Below are positions 59,892-64,000 of a DNA stretch of 64,000 bases, one piece after another. The position numbers and the translations under genes were made by a program. This stretch comes from a virus: IMG/VR virus record IMGVR_UViG_3300033146_002242, positions 1-64,000 of that record. The stretch is one strand, 5' to 3'. The notes below the pieces were generated by a model that worked only from the letters and a program-made list of their open reading frames with translations, did not search any database and had not been told where the DNA came from. Numbering within the stretch: the first letter of the stretch is position 1; each line of letters starts with the position of its first letter.

Positions 59892-60192
59892 TTGGGTATT
59901 TATAATTAAAGTTTGTATTTTATGTCAATTAGTAGTATTTTTTATATGTATGCAAATAAGTAAATATGAGGGGTATCCACCATCAGTTTGGAATGTTGCG
60001 GAATTAAAAACTAATATTATTATCTCAATTATTTTTCCAATTGGGATAGTATTTATTATATATTGGTCTTTAAATATAATTGGTGATATTGTTTCAGACA
60101 AAATAGAATACATAAAATCTAAATTGCGAATACATAGCAAATGGCAATATATAATTGATAATATATGGCCAAAGTTAACAAAAAAATTATAG
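59884..60192 (+). CDS. Small membrane protein, 102 aa
   Basis: Two hydrophobic segments (FIIKVCILCQLVVFFIC and IIISIIFPIGIVFIIYW) around a short loop ISKYEGYPPSVWNVAEL. The loop and second helix are paralogous to the 61492-61710 protein (GYP..W...E...I...IFPIG). It overlaps the preceding gene's stop. Confidence 0.6.
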   Translation: MSNWVFIIKVCILCQLVVFFICMQISKYEGYPPSVWNVAELKTNIIISIIFPIGIVFIIYWSLNIIGDIVSDKIEYIKSKLRIHSKWQYIIDNIWPKLTKKL

Positions 60193-60201
60193 GAGTGATT
60201 A

Positions 60202-60525
60202 GTGGCAGATGAAATTTTGGATAATGATTATATATTAGAATTGAAATTATTATCTAGAGTGAGAAAGCGGTGTTTTTTAGATCCAGGGTTTCTCACGAAA
60301 GTAATTCAAGCGGGAGTAGCTGGTATCCAAGAATATGCGGATACACAATCTCGCCGGGCTGCTGACATGGAAACATTCGCGTCAGCTATGGCCTTTCTTC
60401 AAAAACAAGAAAGATTATCACCAAAATTAAAAAAACAAATGAATGATTTAGCTTTAGCTAAACTAGAAAAATGGATGGGCAAAACATCTCTTAGATGGGA
60501 TGATGATATAATAAAAAAGGAGTGA
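60202..60525 (+). CDS. Hypothetical helical protein, 107 aa
   Basis: GTG start with AGGAGTG upstream. Helical, ends WMGKTSLRWDDD. No family recognised. The middle (FASAMAFLQKQERLSPKLKKQ) is amphipathic. Confidence 0.55.
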   Translation: MADEILDNDYILELKLLSRVRKRCFLDPGFLTKVIQAGVAGIQEYADTQSRRAADMETFASAMAFLQKQERLSPKLKKQMNDLALAKLEKWMGKTSLRWDDDIIKKE

Positions 60526-60529
60526 TATT

Positions 60530-60703
60530 ATGGATAAATCCCTTAAAAATAAAAATGCTTGGGGTAAATTTTTTGAGCAAATGAAAAAAGAAGAAAATAT
60601 AGAAATAACTGTTGATTCTAAAAAACATATGCGGCATATTGAAAAATCATATGAAAAAACTAATCAAGCATATTTACACGCTAGACATATGGTGGTTAAA
60701 TAA
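60530..60703 (+). CDS. Short hypothetical protein, 57 aa
   Basis: AAGGAG precedes ATG 60530 at good spacing and the frame closes 57 codons later. Charged, Lys/His-rich (FFEQMKKEENIE..KHMRHIEKSYEK). Operon spacing of four bases from the previous stop supports translation. Confidence 0.5.
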   Translation: MDKSLKNKNAWGKFFEQMKKEENIEITVDSKKHMRHIEKSYEKTNQAYLHARHMVVK

Positions 60704-60713
60704 AGGATGTAAA

Positions 60714-60977
60714 ATGGAATGGATTGATGTAAAATCAAAATTGCCTATGGAAGAATTAAAAGGTCAAAAAGTTATTGATCGTTATATGGTTACTGTTTAT
60801 CCAAAAGATATGGATCCTGTTGAAGGTCCAAGAGTATTGATTTTATGGTTTTCAGCAGAAAATATGGAATTTTCAACTGAACCTGGTGGGTTTAAATATG
60901 AAAAAATGCACGATCATTTTGTATCACATTGGGCAGAATTACCGTGTCCAGCTAAATTAAATAATGAAAAAAATTAG
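60714..60977 (+). CDS. DUF551-like protein, 87 aa
   Basis: Start at 60714 follows AAAGGA. MEWIDVKSKLPMEELKG and the C-terminal HFVSHWAELPCPAKLN match the DUF551 pattern (W..V...LP ... VTHW..LP.P) common in phage and prophage early regions. Function unknown. Confidence 0.65.
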   Translation: MEWIDVKSKLPMEELKGQKVIDRYMVTVYPKDMDPVEGPRVLILWFSAENMEFSTEPGGFKYEKMHDHFVSHWAELPCPAKLNNEKN

Positions 60978-61374
60978 AAGAAAAATTAAAAGATTAGATT
61001 TAGAAAATTGGCAAAAAATGGTATGTGAAATAAATGATAATGATTATGTAGGAATGAAAGAAATAACACCTATAATAAATAAAAATGGATGTTATTTAGA
61101 GGAAAATAAGTGTTGGTTTGAATATAGTGGCAGAGCATTTACATATAACAAGGAGGATTTTTTATACACATTGAAAATTCTATCGATGCCAAATTTTAGT
61201 GAATTACAAAAAAAATCATTAGAAGATTTTATAAAATATAATAAAAAAATTGCAAGTAAACATCAAAAAGAAATGTTATATATGATGAAACAAGAGGAAG
61301 ATTTGAAAAAAGCTATTAGAGATATAAAAAAAATAAAATTCAAAATAAAAAAGATAAAAAAGATGAAAAAATAA
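60964..61374 (+). CDS. Hypothetical lysine-rich protein, 136 aa
   Basis: Overlaps the DUF551-like gene by 14 bases. N-terminal half mixed alpha/beta; C-terminal 70 residues are a strongly basic helix ending in repeated KKIK. Possible nucleic-acid binder. No family recognised. Confidence 0.5.
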   Translation: MKKIRRKIKRLDLENWQKMVCEINDNDYVGMKEITPIINKNGCYLEENKCWFEYSGRAFTYNKEDFLYTLKILSMPNFSELQKKSLEDFIKYNKKIASKHQKEMLYMMKQEEDLKKAIRDIKKIKFKIKKIKKMKK

Positions 61375-61389
61375 ATTAAATTGTAATAT

Positions 61390-61462
61390 GGGTCATTAGC
61401 TCAGTTGGTAGAGCAACTGACTTTTAATCAGTAGGTCCGGAGTTCGATTCTCCGATGACCCA
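61390..61462 (+). tRNA. tRNA-Lys(UUU)
   Basis: 73 nt. Acceptor GGGTCAT/ATGACCC, D arm TAGCTCAGTTGGTAGAGCA, anticodon stem ACTGA/TCAGT with loop CTTTTAA (UUU), T arm CCGGAGTTCGATTCTCCG. No CCA encoded. Confidence 0.93.
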
Positions 61463-61491
61463 TCATTTATTTATAAAAAGAGAGGTGTTTT

Positions 61492-61710
61492 ATGAAAATA
61501 CAAATTTGGCAGATATATTTACTGGTAGTATGCATTCAATTATTAACTTTTTTAATAATAAGTCATATAGCTCGAAAATATGGTTATCCTATAAAGACGT
61601 GGACACTGAGAGAATGGTCATTCGCTATTTTAATGACTTTTATATTTCCCATAGGGTGGTTAGAAATATTCAGAGCTTCTATATGGCCATTTCTTATTAA
61701 AGAAAGATAA
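61492..61710 (+). CDS. Small membrane protein paralogous to 59884-60192, 72 aa
   Basis: GAGAGGTG precedes the ATG. Two hydrophobic segments; KYGYPIKTWTLREWSFAILMTFIFPIG aligns with the earlier protein's loop and second helix. Placed between tRNA-Lys and tRNA-Ser. Confidence 0.6.
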   Translation: MKIQIWQIYLLVVCIQLLTFLIISHIARKYGYPIKTWTLREWSFAILMTFIFPIGWLEIFRASIWPFLIKER

Positions 61711-61734
61711 ATATTTAAAATATTAATTTAATAA

Positions 61735-61823
61735 GGAGAGGTGGTCGAGTTGGTTTAAGGCACCGGTCTTGAAAACCGGCGAGGGTTTATAGCCTTCCGT
61801 GGGTTCGAATCCCACCCTCTCCG
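61735..61823 (+). tRNA. tRNA-Ser(UGA)
   Basis: 89 nt. Acceptor GGAGAGG/CCTCTCC, discriminator G, anticodon stem CCGGT/ACCGG with loop CTTGAAA (UGA), long variable arm, T arm GTGGGTTCGAATCCCAC. Long variable arm and G73 are typical of tRNA-Ser. Confidence 0.92.
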
Positions 61824-61856
61824 TCAAAATATTAATATTATTTAAAAAGGATTAAT

Positions 61857-62030
61857 ATGATAAATACAATTTTATTAGTAATATCTATAATTGGGTTATT
61901 GGTATTAATAGTGTTGGGTATTTTATTTATAATCGAGATAAATAAAATATTTAATCGAGGTATATCAAATGAAACAATCGAAAAAATATTAGATAGAAAA
62001 CCAATTTTTTGGATACCTCCATTTAATTAA
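61857..62030 (+). CDS. Short membrane protein, 57 aa
   Basis: Hydrophobic N-terminal helix (LLVISIIGLLVLIVLGILFI) then a short polar tail ending IPPFN. AAGGA precedes the ATG at 6-7 bases. Single-pass; no family recognised. Confidence 0.55.
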   Translation: MINTILLVISIIGLLVLIVLGILFIIEINKIFNRGISNETIEKILDRKPIFWIPPFN

Positions 62031-62094
62031 AAAATTTACATTTGCATATTAAGTAAATATGACGATTTATACTTTTTATTTATAAATTTAATGT

Positions 62095-62168
62095 GTGGGT
62101 GTGGCCTAGTCTGGTAAGGCACCTGATTTGGGATCAGGAAATCGGAGGTTCAAATCCTCTCACCCGCA
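62095..62168 (+). tRNA. tRNA-Pro(UGG)
   Basis: 74 nt. Acceptor GTGGGTG/CACCCGC (one U.G), anticodon stem CCTGA/TCAGG with loop TTTGGGA (UGG), T arm CGGAGGTTCAAATCCTCTC, discriminator A. No CCA encoded. Confidence 0.9.
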
Positions 62169-62333
62169 TCAATTTTGTAATTTTTAAATTTGCACTATGA
62201 ACAATAGTGACAAATAGCAGAGGATTGTAAATGAGGAGATACAGATTGATATATATTATCATTAGTATATATTCCATAATAATTTATAAATATTACACAT
62301 TATACTAATGTGGCGGCTGGCGTTGGATTTAAT

Positions 62334-62570
62334 ATGATTATATATCGATGTGATAGATGTAATAAAAAAATGGATGAAGATGAGAATCGTAGAATTGAAG
62401 GATTTAATAAATTTTCATCTAATGATATTATGCATTTTACAATTTCAATAAAGCCAGATAATAAACATTTTTGTCATGATTGTATCAGGCTTATGGTAAT
62501 CAATGCATTAGAAGATCCCAACAATAATATATTATATGGGTGTAATACAAAATATATTAGTAATAAATAA
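62334..62570 (+). CDS. Zinc-ribbon-type small protein, 78 aa
   Basis: Start at 62334 (MIIYRCDRCNKK) is preferred over 62310 because composition and alignment of the CxxC suggest a complete domain. YRCDRCNKK near the N-terminus and HFCHDCIRL near residue 50 form two CxxC pairs, likely binding one zinc. No strong ribosome binding site is visible, which lowers confidence in the exact start. Confidence 0.55.
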   Translation: MIIYRCDRCNKKMDEDENRRIEGFNKFSSNDIMHFTISIKPDNKHFCHDCIRLMVINALEDPNNNILYGCNTKYISNK

Positions 62571-62649
62571 ATTTATTTATGCATTACACATTTTAAATGT
62601 GACAATATAATATTGTATTATTTTTTAAAAAAAGTGAAAGGAGCTTTGT

Positions 62650-64000
62650 ATGAAGAAAGTTGTTGTGAGAAAATATAGATGTTGGGAGCCTTTGAATATG
62701 GGGCAGGATGTAATTACCCAGTTGTGGTTGCAAAATCAAATGTGGAATAAATTAGTAGAGATGGAACAAAATTTATATAAGAAGTATAGAGAAGTTATGT
62801 CTACTGATACAGCAGTAGCTGAAATTGAAGAAAAATTAACTCAAAATGATACTGCTATTAAAGCATATATGGAAGAAAGAAATGAAATAAGGAAAAAACT
62901 TAAAAAGAAGAAATGTGCTGAAACAGCATATTTTGATGAACAAATTAAAGAATTATCAGCAGAATCAAAAGAGCTTCGTAAGATAGCTCGGGAAAAAAGA
63001 AAAGAAGCAAAAGAAAAAGTTAAACCTTTACTTGATGAAATCAATCAAGAAAGAAAGGAAAGAAGAAAAAAAATATATCAAAATTCGGGGTTGTTTTGGG
63101 GTAATTATAACAGAGTCATGGCATCATTTGATATCGCTGTATCAAAATCGATGAAAACTGGCAGCACTTTACGTTTTCATCGATTTGATGGAACTGGAAT
63201 TTTTAAAAATTTCTTGTCCCCCGGCCGAACAAATGATGACATGTTAAATGGAAAGTTAAGTTACTTACATTTACAGGACATTCCTGCTGAGTCATTTAAT
63301 GATTATATCGGTAGAAATAATCCATGTAAAATGGTTCTCGGTAGTCGTAGAGAAAGATCACGAAAATATGGGCTTCTCAAATTCACGATTTATCGAGGAA
63401 AAGATGAAGAAGGAAATAGAATAAATAGAATGTTAGAAATGCCAGTGCTGCTTCACCGTCCATTGCCAGATGATGAAGATTTATTAATTAAAGAAGCCGT
63501 TGTACGGCGGGAGTGTGTATCACCCGGTGAATATAGATGGTTTTTTATATTAACATATGTTGGTGGTGAATTTCAGCCAGTTCAACATGTTAATACTGGT
63601 AGTGTTGCTGGTATTAACATGGGTTGGAAAACTGTCAATAATAATACATTGCGAATTGCTACTTTGGTGTCGGATAAAGAAACAGTACATTTCATTCTAC
63701 CAGAAAAAATTATGAAAACATATGATTATTTAAATCAATTAAAATCGGAAGTCGATAGCATGATTAACCATGCTATTGCTAGAATAAAAGAGATTATGAA
63801 AGATGATGATGAACTTCCTGAATCAATGGGAGTTTATTTAACCAGAATAACAAAGGCCAAACGGCCGCGATATGATTTATTAGAGAAAATGATGTGGGTA
63901 TGGGATAAAGAATTGTCATATAAACCAGAAGAATTTTCTGAGGCAAAGGCTCATTTTGATTATCTTAATCGTGTTTTATCTGAGATGAATAATTTGAGAG
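62650..64000 (+). CDS. Cas12m-like (type V) effector, 5' 450 codons, RuvC-I Asp replaced
   Basis: AAGGAG lies 8-9 bases before the ATG, and the frame is open to the window edge. LFWGNYNRVMASFDIAVSKS then STLRFHRFDGTGIFKNFL, VLLHRPLPDD, WFFILTYVG and SVAGINMGWKTVNNNTLRIA follow the order of Cas12m (c2c10) proteins. A charged coiled coil (residues about 45-140) lies in the recognition lobe. The RuvC-I Asp position is Asn323 (GINMGW), so DNA cleavage is probably lost; Cas12m proteins bind targets and silence them without cutting. The C-terminal third, with RuvC-II, RuvC-III and zinc ribbon, is outside. Composition is richer in GC than neighbours. A TnpB-like relative is the alternative. Confidence 0.78.
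   Translation, partial: MKKVVVRKYRCWEPLNMGQDVITQLWLQNQMWNKLVEMEQNLYKKYREVMSTDTAVAEIEEKLTQNDTAIKAYMEERNEIRKKLKKKKCAETAYFDEQIKELSAESKELRKIAREKRKEAKEKVKPLLDEINQERKERRKKIYQNSGLFWGNYNRVMASFDIAVSKSMKTGSTLRFHRFDGTGIFKNFLSPGRTNDDMLNGKLSYLHLQDIPAESFNDYIGRNNPCKMVLGSRRERSRKYGLLKFTIYRGKDEEGNRINRMLEMPVLLHRPLPDDEDLLIKEAVVRRECVSPGEYRWFFILTYVGGEFQPVQHVNTGSVAGINMGWKTVNNNTLRIATLVSDKETVHFILPEKIMKTYDYLNQLKSEVDSMINHAIARIKEIMKDDDELPESMGVYLTRITKAKRPRYDLLEKMMWVWDKELSYKPEEFSEAKAHFDYLNRVLSEMNNLR

Overview
The window is AT-rich (coding background looks like roughly one-quarter GC), gene-dense double-stranded DNA with short or negative intergenic spacing, one long leftward gene block, one long rightward block, tRNA genes, and virion, replication and nucleotide genes mixed together. 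This is the signature of a large tailed bacteriophage using the standard bacterial code. The RecA/UvsX-like recombinase, sliding clamp, clamp loader, T4 RNase H-like exonuclease, gp5-like baseplate hub and a recurring AGAACATATAAATA motif (which contains the T4 late -10 box TATAAATA) point to a distant relative of the T4 superfamily. Unlike T4 it also carries part of a multisubunit RNA polymerase beta' subunit. The host cannot be named from the sequence.

Layout. (1) 1-2.8 kb: end of an unknown gene, then a GC-richer island with four small ORFs, two copies of a pseudoknotted leader RNA and many perfect hairpins. (2) 2.8-12.3 kb, minus strand: B12-dependent ribonucleotide reductase, small unknown genes, an operon with a ferritin-like protein, a radical SAM enzyme and a UDP-glucuronate decarboxylase-like epimerase, and an RNA polymerase beta' N-terminal part that ends in what looks like the N-terminal half of a split intein. 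(3) 12.3-24.5 kb, minus: secreted FN3 protein, amidase, gp5/VgrG-like hub and several large probable virion proteins. (4) 24.2-34.2 kb, minus: recombination and replication genes (KH protein, UvsX-like, LigD-type phosphoesterase, RuvC-like resolvase, FEN exonuclease, clamp, primase, clamp loader) with a Tad1-like anti-Thoeris gene inside. (5) 34.2-36.0 kb: 1.8 kb of extremely AT-rich non-coding DNA between the divergent blocks, holding a compact GC-rich three-way-junction element and strong hairpins. (6) 36.0-50.2 kb, plus: virion-type proteins, NUDIX hydrolase, an actin-like ATPase, and at least seven consecutive glycosyltransferase genes. (7) 50.2-56.1 kb: a GC-rich membrane protein on the minus strand whose coding sequence is packed with perfect hairpins, QueC-like and LigD-POL-like genes, an array of nine covarying hairpins, an HNH endonuclease next to a tRNA-Leu(UAA) split by a group I intron, and two related structured RNAs. 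(8) 56.3-64 kb, plus: conserved phage unknowns, tRNA-Thr, -Lys, -Ser and -Pro, tiny ORFs, and, running off the right edge, a Cas12m-like protein whose first RuvC catalytic Asp is Asn.

Functionally the left block reads as nucleotide supply, virion and DNA metabolism. The right block reads as virion, sugar decoration and then host take-over or inter-element conflict genes. The least explained material is RNA-level: the repeated CCGCAG pseudoknot leaders, the GC-rich hairpin-saturated genes they precede, the duplicated structured RNAs at 54.6-56.1 kb, and the hairpin array at 52.8-53.4 kb.
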